A stretch of 24,184 nucleotides of DNA, taken from positions 1-24,184 of the forward strand of contig CAZZLH010000021.1 in the NCBI GenBank assembly GCA_964654815.1, in the 5' to 3' direction. A program made the position numbers and the translations under genes. The notes beneath the pieces are model-generated. The model made no database searches and was not told the origin of the DNA. It was given only the letters and a program-made list of their open reading frames with translations. Positions within the stretch are counted from its first letter, which is position 1. Each line of letters begins with the position of its first letter. Positions 1 to 7,413 of the stretch are shown here, one piece after another. Origin of the DNA: ZLKRG08 sp964654815 (GTDB lineage: Bacteria > Actinomycetota > Actinomycetes > Nanopelagicales > Nanopelagicaceae).

Positions 1-1305
1 AATGCTTTGCTGAAGGTCGTAGAAGAACCACCACCACATGTAATTTTTATCTTTGCCACAACCGAACCAGATAAATTAATCGCAACCATCCGGTCGCGTA
101 CCCATCATTATCCTTTCCGCTTAGTCCCACCTGGTGTGCTTGGCGCACATTTGGAGAAAGTTTGCGAAGCCGAAGGCGTTAAGGTCGCTAAAGGAGTAAT
201 TCCATTGGTGGTTCGTGCTTCTGGTGGCTCGGTGCGTGATGCGCTCTCGATTTTGGGGCAGTTATTGGCAGGTGCTGGCAAAGATGGGGTCTCCTATGAA
301 ATCGCCATCCAACTACTTGGCTTTACCGACACTGCGCTACTTGATGATGCGATTGATGCATTGGCAGCTAGAGATGGCGCAACATTATTCTCCACCGTTG
401 ATCGAGTCATAGAGAGTGGACATGACCCACGTAGATTCGCATCCGATTTTCTGGAGCGCTTACGTGATTTGATGATTGTTGATGCGCTAGGAGAAACAAA
501 TCCAGCTGCGATCTTGCGTGAAGTTCCCGATGATCAGTTAGCAAGAATGCGTTCGCAAGCCCAACATATTGGTACTGCGGCTCTCTCGCGAGCGGCCGAC
601 ATCGCAGCAGAGGGATTAACCCAAATGCGTGGCGCGACAGCACCACGAATGATGTTGGAGTTGATCTGTGCTCGCATGCTGCTTCCGGTCGGCGATACAT
701 CAGAATCAGGCATGTTGGCGCGTATTGAGCGGTTAGAGCGAGCCGAATCTATTTCTGTTCCCGTAAGTCGAAGCGCAGAAAGCGCCACTACCGCGCCAAA
801 AGCGGTTAAAGCCGAGCCCCGAACCTCTGAAGCTTCCGCAAAGCCGGCTGCAAAGAAATCAGCCGAGGCTCCAACAAAAGCTCCGGTCACCTCAACTCAT
901 GCCATCGATATGGCAGGTTTAAGACGTTTATGGCCAGAGGTCATTGAAGATGTAAAAAAGAAACGTCGCCTTACCTGGTCGCTGCTAAGCACAAGCGCTC
1001 AAATAATCGCGGCAGATGAGAAAGTAATAACTATAGGCATCGTAAATGGTGGCGCAAGAGATTCTTTCCTACGCTCAAATTCTGATGAGATTTTGCGTCA
1101 ATCCTTCATAGATATTGTGGGAATAGATCGGAAGATCGAAGCGATCCTTGACCCCTCGGTAGATACATCAGCAAATGCATCGGCGAATAACAAGAGCGTT
1201 CCGACCAAAGGCGAATCATTGGATGACCCAGATGGACTTTCAGGCGCAGCGCTTCTTGCGAAAGAACTTGGCGCACAAATAATCAAAGTTGAAGAGCACG
1301 AATGA
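1..1305 (+). CDS. dnaX: DNA polymerase III subunit gamma/tau, 3' part (5' end outside window)
   Basis: This is the clamp-loader ATPase subunit, which loads the beta sliding clamp and, in its long form, links the loader to the polymerase. The reading frame is open from base 1 (Asn-Ala-Leu-Leu-Lys), so the P-loop half of the AAA+ domain lies upstream. Visible parts are the end of the AAA+ core with sensor-1 (FATTEPDKL) and the arginine-finger SRT motif, sensor-2 (GGSVRDALSIL), the helical collar domain, and an Ala/Pro/Lys-rich linker at about visible residues 250-302. A C-terminal domain follows, starting LRRLWPEV. 434 codons are visible. The TGA stop overlaps the recR start (ATGATG), suggesting translational coupling. 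An in-frame A AAA AAG heptamer lies at 954-960 (separate entry). Family identity is secure; only the N-terminus is missing. Confidence 0.95.
   Translation, partial: NALLKVVEEPPPHVIFIFATTEPDKLIATIRSRTHHYPFRLVPPGVLGAHLEKVCEAEGVKVAKGVIPLVVRASGGSVRDALSILGQLLAGAGKDGVSYEIAIQLLGFTDTALLDDAIDALAARDGATLFSTVDRVIESGHDPRRFASDFLERLRDLMIVDALGETNPAAILREVPDDQLARMRSQAQHIGTAALSRAADIAAEGLTQMRGATAPRMMLELICARMLLPVGDTSESGMLARIERLERAESISVPVSRSAESATTAPKAVKAEPRTSEASAKPAAKKSAEAPTKAPVTSTHAIDMAGLRRLWPEVIEDVKKKRRLTWSLLSTSAQIIAADEKVITIGIVNGGARDSFLRSNSDEILRQSFIDIVGIDRKIEAILDPSVDTSANASANNKSVPTKGESLDDPDGLSGAALLAKELGAQIIKVEEHE
954..960 (+). promoter_or_regulatory. Candidate -1 frameshift slippery heptamer (A AAA AAG) in dnaX
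   Basis: The bases read GT-A AAA AAG in the dnaX frame, which is the phase (xxA AAA AAG) and the same heptamer used by E. coli dnaX to make the short gamma subunit. A Shine-Dalgarno-like AGAGG lies at 936-940, 13 nt upstream; in E. coli an SD-like element about 10 nt upstream stimulates the shift. A -1 slip here would add 19 codons and end at TGA 1017-1019, removing the C-terminal domain. I see no strong stem-loop just downstream. It could simply be three lysine codons in an A-rich genome. Confidence 0.35.
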
Positions 1306-1901
1306 TGTACGAAGGTGCAATCCAAGATTTAATCGATGCGCTTGGTCGCTTGCCAGGAATTGGTCCTAAGAGTGCACAGCGCATCGCATTTCACATCCTG
1401 CAAACCGATTCGGAGATCGCCTCAGCTTTGGTCGATGCAATTCGCACTGTGCGAGAACGCGTCAAATTCTGCGATGAGTGCGGAAATGTCTCCGAGGATG
1501 TTAAATGCAAAATTTGCATGGACCCAAGGCGCGATGGTTCACATATCTGTGTAGTTGAAGAGCCAAAAGATGTAATTGCCATCGAACGAACCCGAGAGTT
1601 CCGCGGTAAGTACCATGTATTAGGTGGCGCGATTTCGCCGATCGATGGAATCGGCCCCGAACAACTTCGCGTTCGCGAATTAATGGCCCGTTTATCTGAT
1701 TCAAATATCCAAGAGGTAATCCTTGCCACCGATCCCAATTTAGAAGGCGAAGCAACCGCTACATATTTGGCCCGTTTGATTAAACCGATGGGCATCAAAG
1801 TCAGCCGTTTAGCCTCGGGGCTACCAGTGGGCGGCGATCTTGAGTATGCCGATGAGGTGACCTTGGGTCGCGCCTTTGAGGGGCGCCGCTCTATCGATTA
1901 A
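1302..1901 (+). CDS. recR: Recombination mediator protein RecR
   Basis: RecR works with RecF/RecO to load RecA onto SSB-coated single-stranded DNA at gaps. The 199-residue length is typical. Order of parts: N-terminal helix-hairpin-helix (LGRLPGIGPKSAQRIAFHIL, about residues 14-33), a C4 zinc finger (Cys57, Cys60, Cys69, Cys72), then a Toprim domain starting at HICVVEEP (Glu86/Glu87) and containing ATDPNLEGEATA. The first ATG overlaps the dnaX stop; a second ATG at 1305 is equally possible and gives the common MYEGAIQDL start. The dnaX-recR pair is a widely conserved bacterial neighbourhood. Confidence 0.97.
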   Translation: MMYEGAIQDLIDALGRLPGIGPKSAQRIAFHILQTDSEIASALVDAIRTVRERVKFCDECGNVSEDVKCKICMDPRRDGSHICVVEEPKDVIAIERTREFRGKYHVLGGAISPIDGIGPEQLRVRELMARLSDSNIQEVILATDPNLEGEATATYLARLIKPMGIKVSRLASGLPVGGDLEYADEVTLGRAFEGRRSID

Positions 1902-1917
1902 CGATTCATCTCATAAT

Positions 1918-1939
1918 TTGATACGCACATTCGTATCAA
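1918..1939. repeat. Perfect 8-bp inverted repeat upstream of lysC
   Basis: TTGATACG (1918-1925) is followed by the 6-nt loop CACATT and its exact reverse complement CGTATCAA (1932-1939). It sits in the 110-bp recR-lysC gap, 17 bp after the recR stop and about 72 bp before the lysC start. There is no U-run after it and the stem is AT-rich, so a Rho-independent terminator is unlikely. An operator for a dimeric repressor controlling lysC-asd is more plausible. TTGATA could also serve as a -35 box, but no convincing -10 follows. Confidence 0.5.
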
Positions 1940-2011
1940 TATTTGAGATTTTCCGAGGGCAAGTCGCTACCTCCTTAATCAAGCAGGGAAACTACCGCTT
2001 ATGGGTGGCAG

Positions 2012-3283
2012 ATGGGTCTAATCGTTCAGAAATATGGCGGCTCCTCCGTAGCTGATGCGGAGGCGATGAAACGCGTCGCAAGTCGCATCGTCGCTACCAA
2101 AAAAGCGGGCCATCAAGTTGTGGTGGTGGTTTCAGCGATGGGTGATACCACCGATGAATTAATCGATCTGGCAAATCAGATCACGCCAATTCCAGAAGGG
2201 CGCGAATTGGATATGTTGCTAACCGCAGGTGAGCGAATCTCTATGGCGCTACTTGCAATGGCAATTAAGAATCTGGGACATGAAGCGCTCTCATTCACCG
2301 GTTCACAAGCCGGTGTCATCACAACCAGCGCTCACGGCCGCGCTCGAATTATCGATGTCACACCATCGCGAATTAGCGAAGCGATCGAAAGTGGCGCGAT
2401 TGCAATCGTGGCAGGTTTCCAAGGAATCAGCCAGGACACCAAAGATGTAACGACTTTGGGACGCGGTGGTTCGGATACCACTGCGGTCGCACTTGCGGCG
2501 GCGCTTGAGGCAGATGTCTGTGAAATCTATACCGATGTAGATGGCGTCTTCTCAGCTGACCCACGGGTTGTGCCTAGCGCTCGCAAGTTAAAGACGGTCA
2601 CTTACGAAGAGATGCTAGAACTTGCGGCAGCTGGAGCGAAAGTTCTACATCTACGTTGCGTCGAGTATGCAAGACGTTTTGATTTACCAATACATGTACG
2701 TTCAAGTTTTTCGAGCAATGAAGGAACTTGGGTGGTTAAGGATCATCCTGAAGGAGAAGACATGGAGCAAGCAATCATCTCTGGCATCGCGCACGATAAG
2801 AGCGAAGCAAAGATTACGGTCGTTGGAGTGCCAGATCGCACCGGTGTCGCAGCGCGCATCTTCCAAGCAGTTGCCGATGCTGATATCAATATCGACATGA
2901 TTGTGCAGAACGTCTCCGCAGCTGCAACTGGTTTGACCGACATCTCATTCACATTGCCAAAGACCGATGGCCAGAAAGCCACGGGAATTTTGCAGAAACT
3001 CCAAGGCGAGATCGGATTTCAAGCGATTCAATTCGATGATCAAATCGGTAAATTGTCATTGATTGGCGCAGGAATGCGCTCCCACCCAGGCGTCACCGCC
3101 ACCTTCTTCGCTGCAATGGCTGATGCCGGCGTGAATATCGAGATGATCTCTACCTCAGAGATTCGCATCTCGATTGTCTGTCGAGTCAATGATCTAGATA
3201 AAGCAGTGCGCGCAGCACATACCGCTTTTGAGTTGGATTCAGATTCCAATGAGGCCGTGGTTTATGGAGGTACTGGTCGATGA
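2012..3283 (+). CDS. lysC: Aspartate kinase (alpha subunit; contains an internal start for a beta subunit)
   Basis: Phosphorylates L-aspartate with ATP to beta-aspartyl phosphate, the committed step to lysine, diaminopimelate, threonine and methionine. The 423 residues hold an N-terminal amino-acid kinase domain (VQKYGGSSVAD at 5-15; VVVVVSAMGDTTDEL; TLGRGGSDTTAVALAAAL; EIYTDVDGVFSADPR) and two C-terminal ACT domains, roughly 265-340 and 345-420, that bind feedback inhibitors. Length and architecture match the corynebacterial alpha2beta2 type. ATG 2012 puts the conserved GLIVQKYGGSSV at the N-terminus; the preceding SD (GGGTGG) is weak. The stop overlaps asd by an ATGA. Codon 251 is an ATG with a strong internal SD (separate entry). 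Lysine plus threonine feedback is expected from the family and is not shown by the sequence alone. Confidence 0.96.
   Translation: MGLIVQKYGGSSVADAEAMKRVASRIVATKKAGHQVVVVVSAMGDTTDELIDLANQITPIPEGRELDMLLTAGERISMALLAMAIKNLGHEALSFTGSQAGVITTSAHGRARIIDVTPSRISEAIESGAIAIVAGFQGISQDTKDVTTLGRGGSDTTAVALAAALEADVCEIYTDVDGVFSADPRVVPSARKLKTVTYEEMLELAAAGAKVLHLRCVEYARRFDLPIHVRSSFSSNEGTWVVKDHPEGEDMEQAIISGIAHDKSEAKITVVGVPDRTGVAARIFQAVADADINIDMIVQNVSAAATGLTDISFTLPKTDGQKATGILQKLQGEIGFQAIQFDDQIGKLSLIGAGMRSHPGVTATFFAAMADAGVNIEMISTSEIRISIVCRVNDLDKAVRAAHTAFELDSDSNEAVVYGGTGR
2751..2764 (+). promoter_or_regulatory. Internal ribosome-binding site and in-frame ATG for aspartate kinase beta subunit
   Basis: AAGGAG (2751-2756) lies 5 nt upstream of an in-frame ATG (2762-2764) at lysC codon 251. 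Initiation here would yield a 173-residue protein (2762-3283) made only of the two ACT domains, starting MEQAIISGIAHDKSEAK. In Corynebacterium glutamicum the beta subunit is made the same way from an in-frame start and is 172 residues long, so position, length and domain content all agree. This SD is stronger than the one in front of the full-length start. Confidence 0.75.
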
Positions 3284-4344
3284 CCAAAGCTTCCGCAAAG
3301 CTGCCTTCACTTGCCGTGGTGGGCGCAACCGGCGCAGTCGGAACCGTGATGCTAGATATCCTCTCGACCCGAAAGAATGTTTATGGCGAGATCAGATTAA
3401 TTGCATCAGCAAGATCAGCGGGTAAGAAGTTGAAATGCCGCGGAGAAGAGTTAACTGTTGTGGCTCTATCACCAGAAGCCTTTGATGGAATCGATATCGC
3501 CATGTTCGATGTGCCAGATGAAGTTTCGGCAGAGTGGGCGCCGATAGCTGCATCACGTGGCGCAACAGTGGTGGATAACTCGGGAGCTTTTCGAATGGAT
3601 AAGAATGTTCCATTGGTGGTTCCTGAAGTAAATCCCAAAGATGCTAAGAAGCGACCAAAGGGAATCATCTCCAATCCAAATTGCACTACCTTGTCGATGA
3701 TCGTGGCGATGGGTGCGTTAAATAAGAAATTTGGTCTGAAGCAATTAGTTGTATCTTCATATCAAGCTGCATCTGGTGCAGGACAACCTGGCCTTGATAC
3801 GTTACAAGAGCAAATTAGCCAAGTAGCAGGAAAGAATCTCGGTTCAGTTGCAGGCGACGTGCGAAAGGCAATCAAAGATCTAGGCCCATTCCCAGCGCCA
3901 CTTGCTATGAATGTAATTCCTTGGGCTGGTTCATTAAAGGAAGATGGCTACTCCTCAGAAGAGTTGAAGGTGCGTAATGAATCTCGCAAGATTCTCGGCA
4001 TGCCTAAATTAAAGGTGGCAGCAACCTGCGTACGTGTTCCGGTATTAACCACCCATTCATTAACAGTGCATGCCACATTTAAAAAGAAGATAACTCGCAA
4101 AGCGGCTCAAGCGGTGCTTAAAAAGGCCGAAGGCGTTGAGCTCTTGGATGACCCAGCGCAGAAGTTATTTCCGACCCCTGCAGATGTGGTCGGTACCGAC
4201 CCAACTTGGGTGGGACGCGTGCGCCAATCACTTGATGATCCATATTCGATTGAGCTCTTTGTCTGTGGCGATAACCTACGCAAAGGTGCTGCGCTCAACA
4301 CCGCACAGATCGCAGAGTTATTAGCAAAGGAATTCACCAAATGA
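3280..4344 (+). CDS. asd: Aspartate-semialdehyde dehydrogenase
   Basis: Reduces beta-aspartyl phosphate with NADPH to aspartate semialdehyde, directly following LysC. The 354 residues show the N-terminal nucleotide-binding loop VVGATGAVGTVML (13-25), the nucleophile Cys135 in SNPNCTTLS, SSYQAASGAGQPG (159-171), and the substrate-binding/catalytic Arg252 and His259 in CVRVPVLTTHSL. NVIPWAGSLKEDGY fits the family. The start codon overlaps the lysC stop by four bases (ATGA), so the two enzymes are probably translated together. The 3' end overlaps the next gene in the same way. No anomalies seen. Confidence 0.96.
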   Translation: MTKASAKLPSLAVVGATGAVGTVMLDILSTRKNVYGEIRLIASARSAGKKLKCRGEELTVVALSPEAFDGIDIAMFDVPDEVSAEWAPIAASRGATVVDNSGAFRMDKNVPLVVPEVNPKDAKKRPKGIISNPNCTTLSMIVAMGALNKKFGLKQLVVSSYQAASGAGQPGLDTLQEQISQVAGKNLGSVAGDVRKAIKDLGPFPAPLAMNVIPWAGSLKEDGYSSEELKVRNESRKILGMPKLKVAATCVRVPVLTTHSLTVHATFKKKITRKAAQAVLKKAEGVELLDDPAQKLFPTPADVVGTDPTWVGRVRQSLDDPYSIELFVCGDNLRKGAALNTAQIAELLAKEFTK

Positions 4345-4793
4345 GTCTTAAAGCCAAGCTACAGGGCGATCTAAATGAGGCGATCAAGTCGCGCGATACC
4401 GTGGTTGCCGAGACGGTCCGCATGATCCTTGCCGCGATCACCAATGAAGAGGTGGCAGGGAAAGAGAAGAAAGAGCTCTCTGACGCCGAGGTAATCACGG
4501 TGTTAACTCGAGAAGCCAAGAAGCGACGTGAAGCAGCAGAAGCTTTCGAACAAGGTGGCAGAGCGGATCGCGCTGCAGCCGAACGTGCTGAGGGCGAAGT
4601 GATCGCAAGATATCTGCCAGAGCAATTATCTGAAGCAGAGCTAAATAAATTGATTGCAGAGACTATCGCTGCAGTTGGCGCCGCAGGCCCGAGCGATATG
4701 GGCAAGGTCATGGGCGCATTGAAGGCAAAAGTTGCTGGTAAAGCTGATGGCGCAACAGTTTCCAATCTAGTAAAGGCGGCACTCTCCAAATGA
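4341..4793 (+). CDS. GatB/YqeY domain protein
   Basis: A 150-residue, helical, charged protein starting MSLKAKLQGDLNEAIKSRDT. It matches the stand-alone YqeY family, which resembles the tail domain of the GatB subunit of tRNA amidotransferase. Conserved features visible are ITNEEVAGKEKKELSDAEV, LTREAKKRREAAEAFEQGGR, and the C-terminal segment with PSDMGKVMGALKAKVAGKADG. The biochemical role of free-standing YqeY proteins is not established; a tRNA-linked role is inferred from the GatB similarity. It sits between asd and a DUF4177-like gene with ATGA overlaps at both ends, so it should be co-expressed with the aspartate pathway genes. Confidence 0.9.
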   Translation: MSLKAKLQGDLNEAIKSRDTVVAETVRMILAAITNEEVAGKEKKELSDAEVITVLTREAKKRREAAEAFEQGGRADRAAAERAEGEVIARYLPEQLSEAELNKLIAETIAAVGAAGPSDMGKVMGALKAKVAGKADGATVSNLVKAALSK

Positions 4794-4957
4794 GCGATTT
4801 GAAAAAGTATGAATATGTAACCGTTCCATTGTTAACCCATGCCACAAAGCAGATCCTTGATACTTGGGGATCGGAAGGTTGGGAGTTGGTCCAAGTGGTA
4901 CCTGCGCCTGGCGGTGGCGATTCTTTGGTTGCATACATGAAACGAGAGATCAAATGA
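4790..4957 (+). CDS. DUF4177-like microprotein (55 aa)
   Basis: A short gene starting MSDLKKYEYVTVPLLTHATK and ending VAYMKREIK. The core WGSEGWELVQVVP is typical of the DUF4177 family, small actinobacterial proteins of about 50-55 residues with unknown function. ATG 4790 overlaps the yqeY stop (ATGA), and its own TGA overlaps the RidA start (ATGA), which strongly supports both ends. In other Actinobacteria this family commonly sits immediately upstream of a RidA-family gene, as here. There is no signal peptide or transmembrane segment. Confidence 0.88.
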   Translation: MSDLKKYEYVTVPLLTHATKQILDTWGSEGWELVQVVPAPGGGDSLVAYMKREIK

Positions 4958-5415
4958 CCGATGTTCGGGCAAAACTTGCGGAAAAAGGGCTCACACTTCC
5001 AGTTGCCGCGAAGCCTTTAGCAGCTTATGTTCCGGCAGTTAGAACTGGAAACATAGTTTTCACAGCAGGCCAATTACCACTGGTAAATGGCGAGATGGCC
5101 AAGACCGGAAAAGTTGGCGCAGATGTAACTGTTGAAGAGGCGAAAACTTTGGCGGAGATTTGCGCACTAAATGCACTTGCGGCAATCGAATTAGTAGCGC
5201 CAGTCGATTCAATTGTGCAAGCGGTACGAATTGTTTGTTATGTAAACGGTGCACCTGGATTCACCTCTCATCCGGCAGTTGCCAACGGTGCTTCCGAGTT
5301 ATTCATGCATATATTCGGCGAGCAGGGGATCGCCGCACGTAGCGCGATAGGCGTGGCAGAGCTGCCGCTTAATTCGCCGGTTGAAGTGGAATTAACTGTA
5401 GAAGTCCATAACTAA
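4954..5415 (+). CDS. RidA/YjgF family enamine/imine deaminase
   Basis: A 153-residue member of the RidA family, whose archetypes hydrolyse reactive enamine/imine intermediates released by PLP enzymes. ATG 4954 is chosen because it forms an ATGA overlap with the preceding gene; the open frame extends 30 codons further upstream but only through the DUF4177 coding sequence. Visible motifs are NIVFTAGQLP in the first half and ARSAIGVAELPLNSPVEVE near the C-terminus, where the Arg is the usual substrate-binding residue. It is the last gene of the lysC operon. Its exact substrate and RidA subfamily cannot be read from the sequence. Confidence 0.92.
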   Translation: MTDVRAKLAEKGLTLPVAAKPLAAYVPAVRTGNIVFTAGQLPLVNGEMAKTGKVGADVTVEEAKTLAEICALNALAAIELVAPVDSIVQAVRIVCYVNGAPGFTSHPAVANGASELFMHIFGEQGIAARSAIGVAELPLNSPVEVELTVEVHN

Positions 5416-5476
5416 TTTCTAAGTAATTTATTTACGAGGAACCCCGCACAAATCTAGAAATCGTCTGGTTCGGATA

Positions 5477-6160
5477 TCACTTGCTGCGTTTGATTAAGCG
5501 CTCTAAGTCGGTAATCAAAACTGCTCGGCCATCAAGCTTTAACCAACCGCGTCCAGCAAAGTCAGCCAGCGCCTTATTTACGGTCTCGCGAGAAGCTCCG
5601 ACCAATTGGGCCAACTCTTCTTGAGTTAAATCGTGGTGCACATATAAACCCTCATCGGTCTTTTTGCCGAAGCGCTCGCCTAGATCAAGGAGCGCTTTAG
5701 CAACGCGACCTGGGACATCTGAGAAGACCAAATCACCAACTGCTTCATTGGTACGGCGTAAACGCTGCGCCAAGCGACCGAGTAATTGCAGAGCGACATC
5801 TGGATACTCCTTGAGCCAAGGAATCAATTTGTCGTGTCCAAGCGAAAGTAATTTGGCATCAGTAACTGCAGTTGCAGTGGAGGTGCGTGGTCCAGGATCG
5901 AATAAAGAAAGTTCGCCGAACATTTCGCCAGGCCCAAGGATTGCTAAGAGATTCTCTCGACCATCACCTGATGAAGTTCCGAGTTTTAATTTGCCTTCGA
6001 GGACTACATAAACCTGGTCTCCGGCATCACCTTCGGCAAAAAGAACTGAACCTTTGGTGATCTTTACTGGTGTCATTGCGCTGCGCAGTGAAGCAGCCGA
6101 GGCAGCATCAAGAGCAGTAAAGAGTGGCGCTTTACGAACTACATCTTCTTCAATGCTCAT
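5477..6160 (-). CDS. crp: Crp/Fnr-family transcriptional regulator (GlxR/Crp type)
   Basis: A 227-residue cyclic-nucleotide-responsive regulator. The N-terminal beta-roll has GDAGDQVYVVLEGKLKL and the binding-pocket signature FGELSLFDPGPRTSTA (about 81-96: Gly82, Glu83, Leu84, Ser85, Arg92, Thr93), which fits cAMP binding. A long dimerisation helix and a winged helix-turn-helix (LTQEELAQLVGASRETVNKAL, about 178-198) follow. Similarity in DNA-recognition and pocket residues is closest to actinobacterial GlxR/Crp, global regulators of carbon metabolism. It is divergent from nth and convergent with ridA. No SD precedes the ATG; a -10-like box ends 7 nt before it, so the mRNA may be leaderless. 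Confidence 0.93.
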   Translation of the reverse strand: MSIEEDVVRKAPLFTALDAASAASLRSAMTPVKITKGSVLFAEGDAGDQVYVVLEGKLKLGTSSGDGRENLLAILGPGEMFGELSLFDPGPRTSTATAVTDAKLLSLGHDKLIPWLKEYPDVALQLLGRLAQRLRRTNEAVGDLVFSDVPGRVAKALLDLGERFGKKTDEGLYVHHDLTQEELAQLVGASRETVNKALADFAGRGWLKLDGRAVLITDLERLIKRSK

Positions 6161-6167
6161 AACCTAA

Positions 6168-6195
6168 ATCTTAACTGGTTAGGTGCTTAAGGCAA
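6168..6195 (-). promoter_or_regulatory. Predicted leaderless promoter of crp
   Basis: Read on the minus strand, TTGCCT (6195-6190) and TAAGAT (6173-6168) are separated by 16 bp. TTGCCT matches four of six -35 positions and TAAGAT fits the actinobacterial -10 pattern TANNNT. The crp ATG begins 8 nt downstream of the -10 box, the usual distance to a transcription start, and no Shine-Dalgarno sequence is present. A dyad ACCTAA (6162-6167) / TTAGGT (6179-6184) overlaps the -10 box and could be an operator. Confidence 0.5.
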
Positions 6196-6205
6196 AAATC
6201 GGCGA

Positions 6206-6211
6206 TAGCGT
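6206..6211 (+). promoter_or_regulatory. Possible -10 box for leaderless nth mRNA
   Basis: TAGCGT fits TANNNT and lies 6 nt before the nth ATG (6218), which lacks a Shine-Dalgarno sequence. No good -35 is visible in the 57-bp crp-nth gap, so the evidence is thin. Confidence 0.3.
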
Positions 6212-6217
6212 AGGCAT

Positions 6218-6898
6218 ATGGCAGGGGATGCAAGAGCAATTTATAAGATCCTCACCAAGACCTATCCAAACGTAACCTGTGAATTGAATTTTAAGAATCC
6301 ATTGCAATTACTGGTCGCCACGGTCCTTTCAGCTCAATGTACAGATAAGAGAGTTAATCAGGTAACGCCAGCGTTATTTAAAAGATATAAAACTGCCAAA
6401 GATTTCGCTAATGCCGATGTGCACGAAATTGAGGAATTGATCCGCTCTACCGGATTCTTTCGCTCGAAGGCCAAAAGCATCAAGGGTTTGGCGCAAGTAA
6501 TCGATGCGCAATTCAAAGGAAAAGTACCGCCGATTCAAGATGAATTGGTGAAGTTGCCCGGTGTTGGAAGAAAGACAGCCAACGTAGTTCTTGGCCATGC
6601 CTTCGACATTCCAGGTATCACGGTTGATACCCACTTTGGTCGCTTAGCTCGCAGGTTTGGTTGGACCAAGTCAATGGATCCGGTAAAGGTCGAACATGAA
6701 GTGGGCGCGCTGATTCCGAGAAAAGAGTGGACCAATCTCTCTCAACGAATGATCTGGCATGGGCGAAGAATCTGTCACTCGCGTAAACCTGCCTGTGGCG
6801 CTTGTCCACTGGCAAAACTATGTCCATCATTTGGTATCGGCGAGATGGATCCTGTGAAAGCGAAGAAGATGGTGAAAAGTGATAAAGATTTTAAGTAG
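6218..6898 (+). CDS. nth: Endonuclease III (DNA glycosylase/AP lyase)
   Basis: Bifunctional base-excision repair enzyme that removes oxidised pyrimidines and cleaves the abasic strand. In 226 residues it shows LLVATVLSAQCTDKRVNQVTP, the helix-hairpin-helix LPGVGRKTANVVL with catalytic Lys119, the catalytic Asp137 in GITVDTHFGRL, and a C-terminal [4Fe-4S] loop with Cys186-x6-Cys193-x2-Cys196-x5-Cys202, the exact E. coli Nth spacing. ATG 6218 gives a normal-length N-terminus. The last 20 bp overlap the start of the following lipoprotein gene. In mycobacteria nth also lies next to crp and a TlpA-like gene. Confidence 0.96.
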   Translation: MAGDARAIYKILTKTYPNVTCELNFKNPLQLLVATVLSAQCTDKRVNQVTPALFKRYKTAKDFANADVHEIEELIRSTGFFRSKAKSIKGLAQVIDAQFKGKVPPIQDELVKLPGVGRKTANVVLGHAFDIPGITVDTHFGRLARRFGWTKSMDPVKVEHEVGALIPRKEWTNLSQRMIWHGRRICHSRKPACGACPLAKLCPSFGIGEMDPVKAKKMVKSDKDFK

Positions 6899-7413
6899 CG
6901 CACTAATTGCGCTACTAACACTCACAGGTTGCGCCAACAAATACGCAAATGCTCTGCCTAATGATGGATTAATCAAAGATTGCGCTGACATCAAAGTTTC
7001 CCAGAGCGTGACCAAAGGAATCTCACTCTGGTGCGTGGATCGAAGCAAAGCTGATGTCATTCAAGAATCATTGCGTGGGCCAATGTTGGTAAATGTTTAC
7101 GGCTCTTGGTGTGCTCCTTGCCGAGATGAGATGCCCTTCTTTCGGGAGTTTTATGACAGATATCAGCAGCAGGTTCAGTTAGTTGGTATTGCGGTAGAAG
7201 AGGCGAAACCAGAGGATGCACAGAATTTCATAAAAGAGATTGGAATCAAATGGCCATCGCTTTATGACCCAGATGGTCGTACTCGCCTAAATATTGGAAT
7301 GGGAGTGCCAGTCACAATATTTATTGATGCTGATGGAAAGGTGGCAGGGAAGATCGTTGGTGTAGTAAAAGATTTTCAAACCTTAGTTGATAAAAGTAAC
7401 GAGTACTTAGGAC

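Noticed and set aside
2001..2021. Six-codon ORF just before lysC as a possible attenuation leader peptide
   Set aside because: It has no lysine, threonine or methionine run, no SD and no attenuator hairpins; it is probably chance.
4334..4789. 151-codon open frame antisense to the YqeY-domain gene
   Set aside because: It is a shadow of the strongly supported plus-strand gene; the Ser/Ala-rich translation matches no family and it has no SD.
4864..4953. 30-codon N-terminal extension of the RidA protein
   Set aside because: It is the out-of-frame reading of the DUF4177 gene; the ATGA at 4954 is the natural start.
5415..5461. 7-bp dyad ATTTCTA/TAGAAAT and a GAACC/GGTTC pairing between ridA and crp as a bidirectional terminator
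   Set aside because: The loops are over 20 nt, the stems are short and there is no T-run; too weak to call.
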